Source: Ehretia macrophylla | Taxonomy: Eukaryota > Streptophyta > Magnoliopsida > Boraginales > Ehretiaceae | Direction: 5' to 3' | Length of the DNA stretch: 64,000 nucleotides | Assembly (NCBI GenBank): GCA_037974665.1 | Contig: CM075764.1 | Coordinates: 75,842,325 to 75,906,324, forward strand | Shown here: piece after piece, positions 48,097 through 59,251 of the stretch | Layout: each line of letters opens with the position of its first letter | Position numbering within the stretch: position 1 is the stretch's first letter | The notes under the pieces: model-generated | The model's database searches: none | The model's input: the letters and a program-made list of their open reading frames with translations, nothing else | Told to the model about the DNA's origin: nothing | Position numbers and translations under genes: made by a program

Positions 48097-48332
48097 TAGA
48101 GCCGGCCCAAGCTAAGGGCAGCTTGAGCCCATGTCCAAGGCCCCCTTAGCTTGGGGGCCCCAATTTAAAAAAAAAAATACTAAGCTATAAGGTAATAAAG
48201 GCCAAACGTTTGGCCAACAATTAAAAGAACTTTTAACTATTGAAGGCCCAATGGCCAACATGGTAACAACCTCGAATAGGTATGACCAGCGACCAGAATT
48301 TTTAACTAATGTTTGGAACTGTTCAGTATCCT

Positions 48333-48355
48333 CTTTTTTTTTTTTTTTTTTTTTT

Positions 48356-48416
<61 letters not shown>
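48333..48416. repeat. Poly-T run and (AT)n microsatellite
   Basis: 24 T followed by A-rich bases and about 28 AT dinucleotides, inside the hAT 5' region. Confidence 0.95.
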
Positions 48417-48420
<4 letters not shown>

Positions 48421-48921
48421 AAGTAAAGCTCTAATATTTCTTTCCTCATTTTTTACACACTTCACTCTTATGCTCTTTGTATTTTTTATACTCTAAAGTC
48501 TCTTATAGTTTATTGTGATAGTAATTTTTCATATAATATAAGAAAGAAGACAAAAGAAATAAAGCATAGAGGTACACATTCAACTCTACTTTTTGTTTTT
48601 TTATGTGATAAATTTTGATATTGTTTACATACTTATATATATCTTAACTTGAAATAATTAATTTTTTAATAGGTTCTCTTCCAAGAGAGGAAAACTTTAA
48701 AGAAAAGAAACATATTGATATTATTTTGAAGAGTATTGAAGCACTGCCACTTGCTTTTACTTGCAAGTTTGTCTAGGTTATATCTTTTTTTCATACTCTT
48801 AATGATCCAATTCTTTTTTTTTAATTGGGCCAGCTCTGTATGCAATAGTTTAGTTTTTCTTTTTTTCATTGCAATTATTGTGGTATTTTTAATATTGAAT
48901 TTATTGTAATTTTTTTGAGTT

Positions 48922-51468
48922 TTGTTGTACCTAAATTTGAAGCAAGTATGTCTAGTAGGAAATATCCATTGGGTTATGAAAAACTTAAGAAAAAAAAGAA
49001 GAATAGAAAGTTTAATTAAATCTCAAAGTGGAGCTTTAGAAAAGTTTATTACCACTAACAAAAGAGATGAAAGTAACTCAAGCAAAGAAACTAATGAACT
49101 ATCAAATTTAAATAATTTAGGAGATCATGAAGTCATGGTAGAAAAAGACATAGAAAATTGTAATAATAAAATGTGTGATATTGCGGTGGTTGATGAAGAA
49201 TGTCAAGAAAATAATTTAGAGAACATGGAAACTAGAAATCTTAAAGATGATTTAGATTGTATTTATGATCCGGGAATATGGGAAAATCTTAATAATAAAT
49301 TAATATACTTATTAGAAGAAAAGGGTTCAATAAGAGTGATTGATATAAATTTTCCAAAAGATGAAACTTGTAGACACTTTTCTACTTCTCATTATATAAG
49401 AAAATTGTCAAATGGAGAAAAAAAATGATAGAAGATGGTTAGTGTATTCAAAAGATTTTGATAAAATATATTGTTTTTGTTGTAAATTGTTTGGTACAAA
49501 AACTAGTATGATGAGCCAATTGGTAAACGAAGGAACTAAAGATTGGAAACATCTAAGTGCTAGGTTGAAGAGTCATGAAACAAGTAATGAACATATAGTT
49601 CACATGAGTGCTTGGTTTGAATTAGAATCGATATTATTAAAGAACAAAACAATTGATAAAGATGCTCAAAAAAGACTTAATAAAGAGAAAGAACATTGGA
49701 GAAATGTCCTAAAAAGAATAATTGCTCTTATAAAAAGTTTAGCTAAAAATAATTTGGCATTTCGTGGGAATAATTAAAAAAAATTTCAAGAAAATAATAG
49801 AATTTTTTAAAGCTTTATTGAGATGATTACTGAATTTGATCCAATAATGAAAGAACATGTTCGGCGTATTCAAAATGGTGAAATTCATAAATATTATTTA
49901 GGACATAATATTCAAAATGAGTTAATACAAGTGTTGCATATAAAGTAAAAAGTTTAATTTTAAAAAATATTAAAGAAGCAAAATACTATTTAATTATACT
50001 TGATTGTACTCCCGATTTGAGCCACCAAGAACAAATGTCAATGATTTTAAGGTGCGTAGATATTTCATTTAGTCCAATAAGAATAGAAGAATACTTTTTA
50101 GGATTTTTGAATGTAGAAGATACTTTTGGAAAAGGCCTTTTTGATGAACTTATAGGAGAAATGAAGAACTTAGAACTTGATATTAATGATGTAAGAGGAA
50201 AAAGGTTATTATAATGGATCTAACATGAAAGGGAAACACCAAGGTGTGCAGAAACGGTTATTAGATATAAATCCTAGAGCATTGTATACACCATGTGCAT
50301 GTCATAGTCTTAATTTAGTACTTTGTGATATTACTACTTCATGTGTTAGAGTCATATCATTTTTCGGAGTTCTACAACGGATATATTCATTATTCTCTTC
50401 TTCACCTAAACGGTGGAAAATTTTAAAAAATAACATATATAATTTAATGGTTAAGTAGTTATCACAAACTCGTTGGGAAAATCGTATGAAAAGTGTAAAG
50501 GCTATTAGATATCAAGCTCCAAAAATTAGAGATGCTTTGTTTGAACTAGCAGAAATAAGTGAAGATCCTAAAATAAGGAGTGAAGCTAACAGTCTAGCAA
50601 CTTATGAACTAGAAGATTTTGAATTTTTATTAGCAACTTATGAACTAGAGGATTTTGAATTTTTATTAGGTATGACATCTTGTTTGTAGTAAACTCTATT
50701 AGTAAGAACTTTCAAAGTGAAAATATGCACATTGATGTTGCTATAGTTTTTCTTAAGGGTCTTGTTTCTTTTTTCGAAAATTATAGGGAAAATGGATTTG
50801 TATCTGCTATGATTTCAGCCAAAGAAATTGCAAATGAAATAGAAATAGAACCTAAATTTCGTGAAAAACTTGTGTTTCATAGAAAAAAAACAATTTGACA
50901 AAGATGTTGGTGATGATAAAACAAAATCTCTTGAAGAATTATTTAGAATTTAGTATTTTCTTTACATGATTGATCAAATTATTTCTTCACTTAAAACTAG
51001 ATTTGAGCAATTTGAAGTATTTGAATTTTTTTTTAGATTCTTATTCAATTTCACTAACTTAAAGTCAATGGATGAAGATACTATTAAACAATGTTGCTAG
51101 AATCTTGAAGATTTTCTAAGCTATGGTAGACATTCTAACATAGATGGATTAGATTTATTTTCAAAATTAAAAGTGTTAAAAGAAATGTATCAAAAAGAAA
51201 TTGTAGTCCATTGGAAGTACTTAATTATATATAAAAAAAAAAGGTTGATTCTTTTCCAAATGCTTATGCTTCTTATAGAATATTGTTAACAATTTCAGTT
51301 TCAGTTGCATCTGCAGAAAGAAGTTCTTCAAAATTAAAATTAATAAAAACTTATTTAAGATCATCTATGTCCCAAGAAAGATTAAATGGATTAGCTATGT
51401 TGTCTATTGAAAAAAATTTGTTAGATAATCTTGATTATGACGATTTAATAAATAATTTTGCATCTTAA
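48922..51468 (+). pseudogene. hAT transposase (ZMYM1-like, TTF zinc finger), frameshifted
   Basis: Homology runs through several frames. TTF-type zinc-finger region at 49355-49500 (FPKDETCRHFSTSHY ... WLVYSKDFDKIYCFCCKLFG). Catalytic RNase H-like part with LDCTPDLSHQEQMSMILRCVDI near 50000-50070, DVRGK near 50195, KGKHQGVQKRLLDINPRALYTPCACHSLNLVLCD (50228-50335). C-terminal hAT dimerisation region LLTISVSVASAERSSSKLKLIKTYLRSS near 51285-51365. Frameshifts near 49417 (A run) and 50206, and stops elsewhere, inactivate it. A 36-bp tandem duplication sits at 50597-50668. Upstream start uncertain. The family also occurs as host genes, but the TIRs and TSD make this a transposon. Confidence 0.88.
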
Positions 51469-51682
51469 AAGGTAAGAAAAATAAATTTTATATAGGTTTA
51501 TCTTTTTGTTAACTTGTAATATTATGTTATTTTATAATTCTAATTTTGGTATTTTTTTTATTATTCGTAGTGATTATTTTAGTAGAAAATTTAGAGTTTT
51601 TTTTTATTGAGAACAAGCCTAATTCTTAAGGCCCTCATTTAGATGATTGTCCAAGGTCCCTAAATTATTTGAGACGGCTCTG

Positions 51683-52360
51683 GCTGGGGTCCACGAGGTT
51701 GATGCAATAATTGATTTGGCAGCAAAAATTGGAAATCTTGCTAAACAACTGCAAAATAATCAAGTGACTGCTAATGCTATTCAGGCGGCAGCAATGGTAT
51801 ATGAATTTTGTTGTGGTCCACATTATAGCTCAGAATGTCAGGTTGATAATCCATTTGCACAAGGCACGTCGGAACAAGCATAATATGTGGGAAACTTTAA
51901 TGGACAACAGTACAATCAGTATTCCAACAGATATCATCCAAGATTGGGGTATCATCCAAATTTGTCTTATAAAAATACTCAGAATGTGTTGCAGCCTGAG
52001 CAAAATAAACCTTCACCAGAGAAAAAGGTAAACTTGGAGGATGGATGCATTGGCTTAGTTGGTGACTTCGCAAACTCAATTCATGAATGAAACGAAGACT
52101 GCCCTCTAGAATCAATCCGCACAAATCAGAAATTTAGAGATGCAATTTAGTCAAATGGCTGCTTTGTTTTTTGAAAGACAACAAGTAAATTTACCTAGTA
52201 CTTTGAAGGTGAATCCCAGAAGAGATGACACGGAGCATTGCAAAGCGATCACTTTAAGAAGTGGTAAAGAATTAGAGGAACCTGTGAGAGCCAAAAAGAC
52301 CGAAAATGATGAAGCGAAAAATGAGGAGAAAGATAAAGAGAAAACAGAAGATCAGCCATA
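51683..52360 (+). pseudogene. Athila gag, C-terminal part
   Basis: Continues 48096: AGVHEVDAIIDLAAKIGNLAKQL, a single CCHC-like region CGPHYSSEC, an Asn/Gln/Tyr-rich stretch (GNFNGQQYNQYSN), then MQFSQMAALFFERQQVNLPS and DDTEHCKAITLRSGKELEEPV, all characteristic of Athila. Stops and at least one frameshift near 52085 break it. The Glu/Lys-rich tail ends at a stop at 52359. Confidence 0.88.
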
Positions 52361-52980
52361 ACCTCATCAAGAACCACATCTGAAAGTTCTTTTTCCACAA
52401 CGCTTGAAGAAGAGCAAGCTTGACAAACAATTTTCTAAATTTCTTGAGGTCTTCAAGAAAGTTCACATCAACATACCATTCATAGATGCGCTTGAACAGA
52501 TGTTTAGTTATGTGAAGTTCATGAAAGACATTCTTTCAAACAAGAGGAAGCTTGAAGATTATGAGATGATTGTATTTACTGAGGAATGCAGTGCTATCCT
52601 ACAAAATAAGTTGCCGCCAAAACTCAAGGATCTAGGGAGTTTTACCATTCCATGTTCAATTAGGAATGTTATTTTTGAGCCATTTTTGTGTGATTTGGGT
52701 GCAAGTGTCAATCTAATGCCTTTGTCTATTTATAGGAAGCTTGGTTTAGGTGAAGCAAGACCAAGAACAGTAACACTACAGCTGGCTGATCGTTCGCTCA
52801 AGCACCCTAGATGAGTAATTGAAGATGTGTTCGTCAAAGTTGATAAATTCATTTTTCCTGCATATTTCATAGTTTTTGACATGGAGGAAGACAAAGACAT
52901 CCCCATTATATTGGAAGACCATTCCTAGCAACAGGACGAGCGCTAATTGATGTCCAAAAAGGTGAGTTACAACTAAGGGT
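52361..52980 (+). pseudogene. Athila protease
   Basis: LKKSKLDKQFSKFLEVFKKVHINIPFIDALEQM, then SIRNVIFEPFLCDLGASVNLMPLSIYRKLGLGE with DLG in the place of the aspartic protease DTG/DSG, as is usual in Athila. TVTLQLADRSLKHP and VEDVFVKVDKFIFP follow. A stop at about 52812 and frameshift near 52910 (expected RPFLATGRALIDVQKGEL region) disable it. Confidence 0.9.
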
Positions 52981-53475
52981 GCAAGACGAAGAGGTAACCT
53001 TTAATATGTTCAAAACTTTCAAGTATCCAAAGGCAAGTGATAGTTGTTTTCGTAGTGATGTCGTAAAAGCTATAATGTCTAACCATGGAGGTCAATTGGA
53101 TCCCTTGGAGGCTAGCCTATTACAAAATGACTCTTTTGTTCTGGTGGGATTGGAGCACAAGGAATATTGGGCGATTAAACAACTACACATGGATGTGCAA
53201 GCTGCAGGTGAGAAAAGACTCTTGCAAGGGAATAAGCTAGAAGAATTTTGTAATGGAGTAGATGAGAATGCAAGAAGTAACAAGGAGATGATAAAAGAGT
53301 GGCATGACAAATCCATTTCGGGAAAAGATTTCTCTCTTGGGCAATAAGTAGTTCTTTATAACCCACAAATTCCTGGAAAATGCAAGTCGAGATGGTCAGG
53401 TCCTTTTGTTGTGACTGAGGTGTTTCCCTTTAGTGCTATAGAAATCACTCATCCAGAGAAAGAGACATTCAAAGT
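52981..53475 (+). pseudogene. Athila protease-linker joined in frame to integrase C-terminus
   Basis: One open frame (52979-53347) starts with the post-protease linker (VTFNMFKTFKYPK ... LDPLEASLLQNDS) and continues as integrase C-terminus (LEHKEYWAIKQLHMDVQAAGEKRLL, MIKEWHDKSISG, GKCKSRWSGPFVVTEVFP). RT, RNase H and the integrase core, over 2 kb in complete relatives, are missing between about 53140 and 53160 without a frame change. The copia element interrupts it at 53475; the end continues at 58967. Confidence 0.88.
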
Positions 53476-54360
53476 TGATAGTTTCTGGTTAGTATCTTGT
53501 TGTAACATAAGTTAAACAAAATAAATAAACGCATGCAGAAAGTAAAGACACTAAGATTTAACGTGGTTGAACCGTGCGATCTACGTCCACAGGACCTCCC
53601 CTAGTCCAACAAACCTGTTTCATTAATAAATTACAAGTGACAATATCAATGGACTTATACAAGTAAAGACTCTCTCTTGATTTTGACGCCTTGATGATGA
53701 ACTCCTTAATGAACCTAGGTTTGGCGAGCTCCCCTCGACTTGCAACGTTCTCTCCTGAGAACTACGCCTTATTCTCCCAAAGAATGAACAAAACAATGAA
53801 CAAATAAAAACTCTTCCTATCAAAAGATTAAAACAATATGCATAGCGGAAGCATAAATAAGTTGTCTGTTTCACAGTCTGCTGTAGCAATACATGGATTA
53901 TCAGATTTCCTCTGTTACTGACTTCTGTTGCAGCACATCGTCAGTCTGCTGCATCAAAACCATCAGCTCGAATTTCTCAAATAAATCTTCGTTTTCAGCT
54001 CTCTTTCTCCCACCTTTTCAGTCGTGTGAGGCCCTGTATATATGCTGAATTAGTTGCCTAAACCTCTACAAGGTAATCCATGCTTGGGCCTTGAGTTGTA
54101 TGGAAAGGCTTTGTCTCCAAACAATTCTTTAAATATGGCAACCTTCCTTTCTTGAAAAAGAAAACTTCAATCACCTTTAATGTAGATGTCAATTTGCCTT
54201 TTCAACTCTCTTATAAATATGGTAAACCTGTCAATCAAAGTTTTCCAAACATATATGCATATACCATAATTACATTTAGACAACACATAATTTTGGCAAA
54301 ACACAAGCCAATTAAAATCACAGCTCTTGTTGCAGCAAGGGTACAGCAAGGGGCGTAACA
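53476..54360 (-). repeat. 3' LTR of the copia element
   Basis: 885 bp. On the element strand it starts TGTTACGCCCC and ends CTATCA. It aligns along its full length with 58083-58966 with a few percent differences. Confidence 0.94.
54037..54043 (-). promoter_or_regulatory. Candidate TATA box, copia 3' LTR
   Basis: TATATAC on the minus strand within CAGCATATATACAGGGCC; repeated in the other LTR at 58643-58649. Confidence 0.5.
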
Positions 54361-54374
54361 AGCTCCCCCTTTGG
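54361..54374 (-). other. Polypurine tract, copia element
   Basis: Reads CCAAAGGGGGAGCT on the minus strand, adjoining the 3' LTR. Confidence 0.9.
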
Positions 54375-55898
54375 CTTTGTTTTGACAAAACTGCATATTA
54401 GAGTAACACACTTGAGATAAAGACTAGTAATCATCAGTGTAACTACATAAGACAGAGCCAATGAAACTATATCACTAAACATATCAGAGTAGAGACAAAA
54501 ACAACCAAAATAAACAAACTATATCAAAGCAAAGATAGAAAAAGAACAAGATAAAAGTTCAAAATCAAAGCATAAGAACATCAGAGAAAAAAATAGCAAA
54601 AATACAAGATATAATGATATGATATAATCCCAATTATCTCCATTTTTTTGTCAAACAAAGGCAAAGAGTTAAGCATCTGGTGGAACCGGAGGACGGATGG
54701 TAGCAAGAATAGCAAGAATCTGGTGTTGCCCTTGTAAAATCTGAGCTTGAGATTGCTGAAGTGCGTCTTAACCTACTACAGCGCAGCTTGGACCTGTTGT
54801 AACAATATCCGCACATTAGCACTTGAGTTGGGGGCACAACTTGCGCCACCAAGTGTTGTAGCACCATGCTCCCCCTAAACATCAGCTTCTGCTGTAACAG
54901 AAATGGGAACTGTAGTTCGCTCCCCCTAAGTACTTGCTTGATGTTTGCCCTGCAAATATTTCCTAGAAAAACACAAAGGAGAAGGAAATTTTAGTAATGA
55001 AACATTAGCATAAAGTTTTAACTGCTCTAGCTCTTGCTGCAGCACTTGTTCATTAGACAGAAAAACTTTGATGTGACAAAACCATTAGTTTTTCATCTTT
55101 AATGCAACAAAAACATAACTGACAGATAGGCAAAATTTGTGCTACAACAAATTATGACCAGACTAAGTGTCAAAAACTTGGTATATGAGATTATGCTGCA
55201 ACATATGTCAACTAAACAAATTCCACACTTTGACGTTCAACCCTCAAGATTCTTTTGACCCTTAAAAAAATCAGAATTAAAAACAAACATATTCGCATGA
55301 GTATGAACTTTGAGTCACCACTTGAATTTCTATTGATCACATGTATAAATCAAACAATAATTTCAAGAGTGGACCATGTGTGTGTGTGTTTCATGTACAA
55401 GCTAGTCTAGACGATCCTCAACATCCATCACACCAGATCAGATTAGAAGCAATACTTGTTCTAACATATCTGGTCCTCTAATCACCCTTGTAGGATTTTA
55501 TATAAAACCATCTTTCAAACAAGAGTTTCAAGAATTTTTTTTTTTTTTTTTTTGGGTATGGTGGCTTTCACTCTAGAACCATTCTTTGTGGTCTTAAGTA
55601 GCCATTTCCATTCCAACTTTTACTGCAATATCCTGCATATGATTTTTTTAATTTTTGGCAAGGTGAATAGAATTCAGGAATGAATCTCAAAGAGACTTCT
55701 CTTTGTTAGATCCCCAATCGTCAAGTAAGTTCAAATTTTTTTTCCTGTTGTGACTTCAATTTAAAATCCATCAGAATGACAAGTACATGATGTGCATTGA
55801 TAATATGGTTCCACAAATGAAATCACTAGCTGATTTATACATATAATTTTCAATGCTCTAATGATGAACCAATGCACATACACACAAACCATTTTATC
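54375..55898. other. Long non-coding stretch of the copia element
   Basis: About 1.5 kb between the end of pol and the polypurine tract. No protein similarity is recognisable in any frame. It contains many TGYTGYARCA-like near-palindromes, a TG run near 55380 and a T-run near 55535-55553. An env-like ORF occurs here in some SIRE elements, but none is visible. Confidence 0.6.
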
Positions 55899-56700
55899 TT
55901 ATAGAGAACAAATGCCTAAGGCTTTTCTCAAGGTCTCAAACCTTACAGAGTCTAGTTCCTTAGTGAAGATATCTGCTAGTTGATTTTATGTTGCAACATA
56001 GTCTGAAACGACCTTTTTATGCTCTACTGGACAAGGTAACAGTGATTTTTTGACCCAGATTTGTTTCACTTTTTGTTGCGACAAATTCGCTTTCATTTGT
56101 AGTGGCCTCCTAAAATCATCATGAACAGCGGGTTTAACAAACTTACCTTTTTTCAACATGTCAATGTACCTGTAGCATCGTGATTTGATTTGTCCACGAG
56201 TGTGGCAAAAATGACAAACTGGAATGAACTTCTTTTTCTTAAAATCTAAAATTTTACTCTCTGCTGTAGCTTTTGTTGTAACATCAGTTGCTACAGCAGT
56301 AGTCTTGTCATTCTGTTTTGTTGCAACAGAATGTTCCACCTTTGGTTTTTCAGCTTCTTTGACAAACACTGTTTGACTTGTTGATGCTCCTCCTTGATAT
56401 CCCAATCCAGCATGATCCCTGCAAGACTTTTGAATGGATAACATATAATCAAGTTTATTCATACCTGAGTTCATCATCTTGAAGCCTCGCTAAATCTGTG
56501 ACAGTTCCTGCTGCATCATGTTGACTTTTTGCTACAACTCAGCCTTTTCCTTTTCAAGTTCGGAAATCTTGATTAGTTGATCTTGATTCACCCCACACAT
56601 GATCAGCCATTTTTGGTACATCATTTTGTAGGTCCTTATAAACTTATCTTCTTCTTCATCACTGTCCAATTCGAAATCAGTTTCACTATTTGTTATACTC
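55899..56700 (-). pseudogene. Copia nucleocapsid end fused in frame to RNase H tail
   Basis: Minus strand: zinc knuckle VCHFCHTRGQIKSRCY (near 56160-56220), IWVKKSLLPCPVEHKK, then directly VVSDYVAT, a stop, NQLADIFTKELDSVRFETLRKALG and the terminal stop at 55899. The last part is the C-terminus of copia RNase H. Everything between (protease, integrase, RT) is missing and the frame is kept. Confidence 0.85.
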
Positions 56701-56726
56701 AATCTCATTGCTGATATTATTGTTAA

Positions 56727-56963
56727 TTATGCTACAGTGGGTTCAGTTTCTGTCTTAGCATCTGTTACAGTATCTGTCATAGAATCTGTCTCAGTATCTG
56801 TCACAACATCTATCACAGTATCTGTCACAATATCTGTCACAGCATCTGTCACAACATTTGTCTCAGTATTTGTCACAGCAACATCTGTCTTAGCATCTAT
56901 CTTAGCATCTGTCACAGCATCTGATTGCGCTGCTGCTGCACAGAACGCGACATAGTTGCTCAT
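56727..56963 (-). repeat. 12-bp minisatellite in the copia gag frame
   Basis: Imperfect repeats of TCTGTCACAGTA-type units (plus strand), coding on the minus strand for repeated VTDT/VTDA/VTDI blocks. Open in the gag frame across the array. Confidence 0.85.
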
Positions 56964-58007
56964 GTGTTATTCATCACTGATGCTGCAACTTTCTAATTCT
57001 ACATCACTCCATGAGGCATTCTTGGTTTTTTTCTTCCTTTTCAACGTATTGGCACACTTATATTGAATGTGACCAAATCCTTCGCATTCCCGACATTGAA
57101 TTCCTTTATTCTTTTTCTTTCCATCAGCCATTTTTTAATTCTGCTTCTTGAAATTTTCAGTATTTGCTGCAGCATGAGGATTTTTGCCAAAACTTGTGAA
57201 TCTCGGACTTTTAGTTTGATTATTCCATTTTTCAAACATCTTTTTAAAATTCTTTGTCAAAAGGAGCAGAGATTCTGACAATTCATCATCATTAGAAGGA
57301 TCTTCATCCTCTCGCTTTTGAATTTCTGCTTGTAGTGCAATACCCTTTTCTTTTCTTTTTTTCTGTTTGAATTTCATCTCAAAGGTCTATAGAGACCCCA
57401 TAAGTTCATCAAGCTTCATGGTATCCACATCCTTTGCTTCTTCGATTGCTGCAACTTTAATAGCAAATCTGTTCGGAAGTGATCTCAATGTTTTTCTTAC
57501 CAACTTTGAATCCGAGTGCTTTTCTCCTAATGTAAAAGCTTCGTTTGCTATGTCTCAAATCTTAGCATTAAATTCAGCAATGGTTTCCTCCTCGTGCATC
57601 CGCAACTCTTCAAACCTTGTTGCAAGAATTTGTAATTTTGAAACTTTCACCGCAGCAGTACCTTCATATACCGTTTGCAAGATTTCCCAAGCTTCTTTCA
57701 CTGTTTCACAAGATGAAATAAGCTTTAATTGATTCAGATCCACGGCATTAAAAATAGCATTCAACGCATTTTAATTGTTGGTGGCTGCCAAGTCTTCAGC
57801 TTTGGTCCATTACAATTCAGATTTTTTCTCAACAATGCCTTCAGTAGTTGTGATAGTAGGGTGTTTCCATCCACGTAACACAGCTCTCCAAGTAGCTTCA
57901 TCAATAGCTTTAATGAAAGATTTCATACGTGCCTTCCAATATGAATAGTTTGTGCCATCGAAAAGAGGTAGTTTATTGATTGATCCACAATCACGTAAAG
58001 TGTCCAT
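56964..58007 (-). pseudogene. Copia gag
   Basis: Starts at 58007 (MDTLRDCGSINKLPLFDGTNYSYWKARM), the DUF4219/UBN2-type copia gag. It continues with LISSCETVKEAWEILQTVYEG, VKVSKLQILATRFEELRMHEEETI, RTLRSLPNRF, a Lys/Glu-rich linker and a zinc knuckle CRECEGFGHIQYKC near 57060-57100. All parts lie in one frame from 58007 to 55899. In-frame stops (after KKSEL, ATNN, FNAKI, MGSL, KKQN and SISDE) fit C-to-T changes. Role in relatives: particle formation. Confidence 0.92.
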
Positions 58008-58070
58008 ATCTGCACAAATAACCAGAAAAAACTCTTCCAGAGATCTAACTGAGTCAGTTCAGTAACATGT

Positions 58071-58080
58071 ACTGATACCA
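58071..58080 (-). other. Primer-binding site, copia element
   Basis: Reads TGGTATCAGT on the minus strand, two bases inside the 5' LTR; initiator tRNA-Met type. Confidence 0.88.
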
Positions 58081-58082
58081 CT

Positions 58083-58966
58083 TGATAGTTTCTGGTTAGT
58101 ATCTTGTTGTAATAGAAGTTAAACAAAATAAACAAACGCATGCAGAAAGTAAAGACACCAAGATTTAATGTGGTTCAACCTTGCGGTCTACGTCCACGGG
58201 ACCTCCCCTAGTCCAACAAACCTGTTTCATTAATAAATCACAAGTTACAATATCAATGGACTTATACAAGTAAAGACTCCCTCTTGACTTTGACGCCTTG
58301 ATGATGAACTCCTTAATGAATATAGGTTTAGCGAGCTCCCCTCGACTTGCAACGTTCTCTCCCGAGAACTACACCTTCTTCTCTCAAAGAATGAACTAAA
58401 CAATGAAAAATAAAAACTCTTCCTAACAAAAGATTAAAACAATATGCATAGCGGAAGCATAAATAAGCTGTTTGTTTCACAGTCTGCTGCAGCAATACAT
58501 GGATTATCAGATTTTCTCTATTACTGACTTCTGTTGCAACACACTGTCAGTCTGCTGCAGCAAAACCGACAGCTCGAATTTCTCAAATAAATATGCATTT
58601 TCAGCTCTCTTTCTCCTACATTTTCAGTCGTGTGAGGCCCTGTATATATGCTGAATTAGTTGCTAAAACCTCCACAAGGTAATTCGTGCTTGGGCCTTGA
58701 GTTGTACGGAAAGACTTTGTCTCTAAGCAATTCTTTAAATAAGGCAACCTTCCTTTCTTGAAAAAGAAAACTTCAATCACCTTTAATGTAGATGTTAATT
58801 TGCCTTTTCAACTCTCTTATAAATATGGTAAACTTGTCAATCAAAGTTTTCCAAACATATATGCATATACCATAATTACATTTAGACAACACATAATTTT
58901 GGCAAAACACAAGTCAATTAAAATCACAGATCTTGTTGCAGCAAGGGTGCAGTAAGGGGCGTAACA
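58083..58966 (-). repeat. 5' LTR of the copia element
   Basis: 884 bp, matching 53476-54360. A TATA-like box lies on the minus strand at 58643-58649. Confidence 0.94.
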
Positions 58967-59251
58967 AAAGTCAACGAGCAATGCATGAAGATTTATTGGA
59001 ATGATGGTTTTGATAAGCAAAAGACCGTTGTCCACCTCAACTCGTTATGAAACAATGCTACGTTGGGCTATCGACGTTAAAACAAACGTTTTTCAAAAGG
59101 CAACCCGAGTCTTCTTAACTTTTCTTTCTTCATTTAGTTTAATTTATTGTTATTTTTTTTAAGTAATTATTAGTCGTGTTTTACGAAAGTTGTGTTAGTT
59201 TTAATCATTATTCTTTGTGATTGTTATAAGTTCAGAGCAAGTTTGGGGGAG
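58967..59251 (+). other. Athila pol end, 3' untranslated region and polypurine tract
   Basis: Rejoining 53475 to 58972 gives ETFKVNEQCMKIYWNDGF, the normal Athila end (TFKVNGQRLK-Y), with a stop at 59048. The rest is AT-rich and ends in GTTTGGGGGAGTG (59238-59251), the polypurine tract. Confidence 0.82.

Larger units (their letters stand above)
48097..51682 (+). mobile_element. hAT-family DNA transposon (Ac-like, TTF zinc-finger type), decayed
   Basis: 3586 bp inserted in Athila gag. TSD GCTAGGGT (48089-48096) and GCTGGGGT (51683-51690), seven of eight matching. Terminal inverted repeats: left TAGAGCCGGCCC..., right (reverse complement) CAGAGCCGTCTC..., with further similarity inward (TGTCCAAGGCCCCC versus GGACCTTGGACA). 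The transposase gene lies at 48922-51468. Excision of element plus one TSD restores the gag frame exactly (3594 nt). Confidence 0.92.
53476..58966 (-). mobile_element. Ty1/copia element with internally deleted pol (SIRE/Maximus-like gag)
   Basis: 5.49 kb on the minus strand, LTRs 53476-54360 and 58083-58966, TSD AAAGT (53471-53475, 58967-58971). tRNA-Met-type primer site at 58071-58080 and polypurine tract at 54361-54374. Coding remnants: copia gag and an in-frame tail of RNase H. Protease, integrase and RT are missing. The gag frame is continuous except for stops. The gag opening and the WVKK motif before the deletion suggest SIRE/Maximus; lineage not certain. Confidence 0.93.

Noticed and set aside
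48922-51468. Host zinc-finger gene (ZMYM1-like)
   Set aside because: Bounded by inverted repeats and an 8-bp target duplication inside Athila gag, and frameshifted; it is a transposon copy.
54375-55898. Env-like gene in the copia element
   Set aside because: The long post-pol region has no open frame of useful length and no transmembrane or coiled-coil pattern in any frame.
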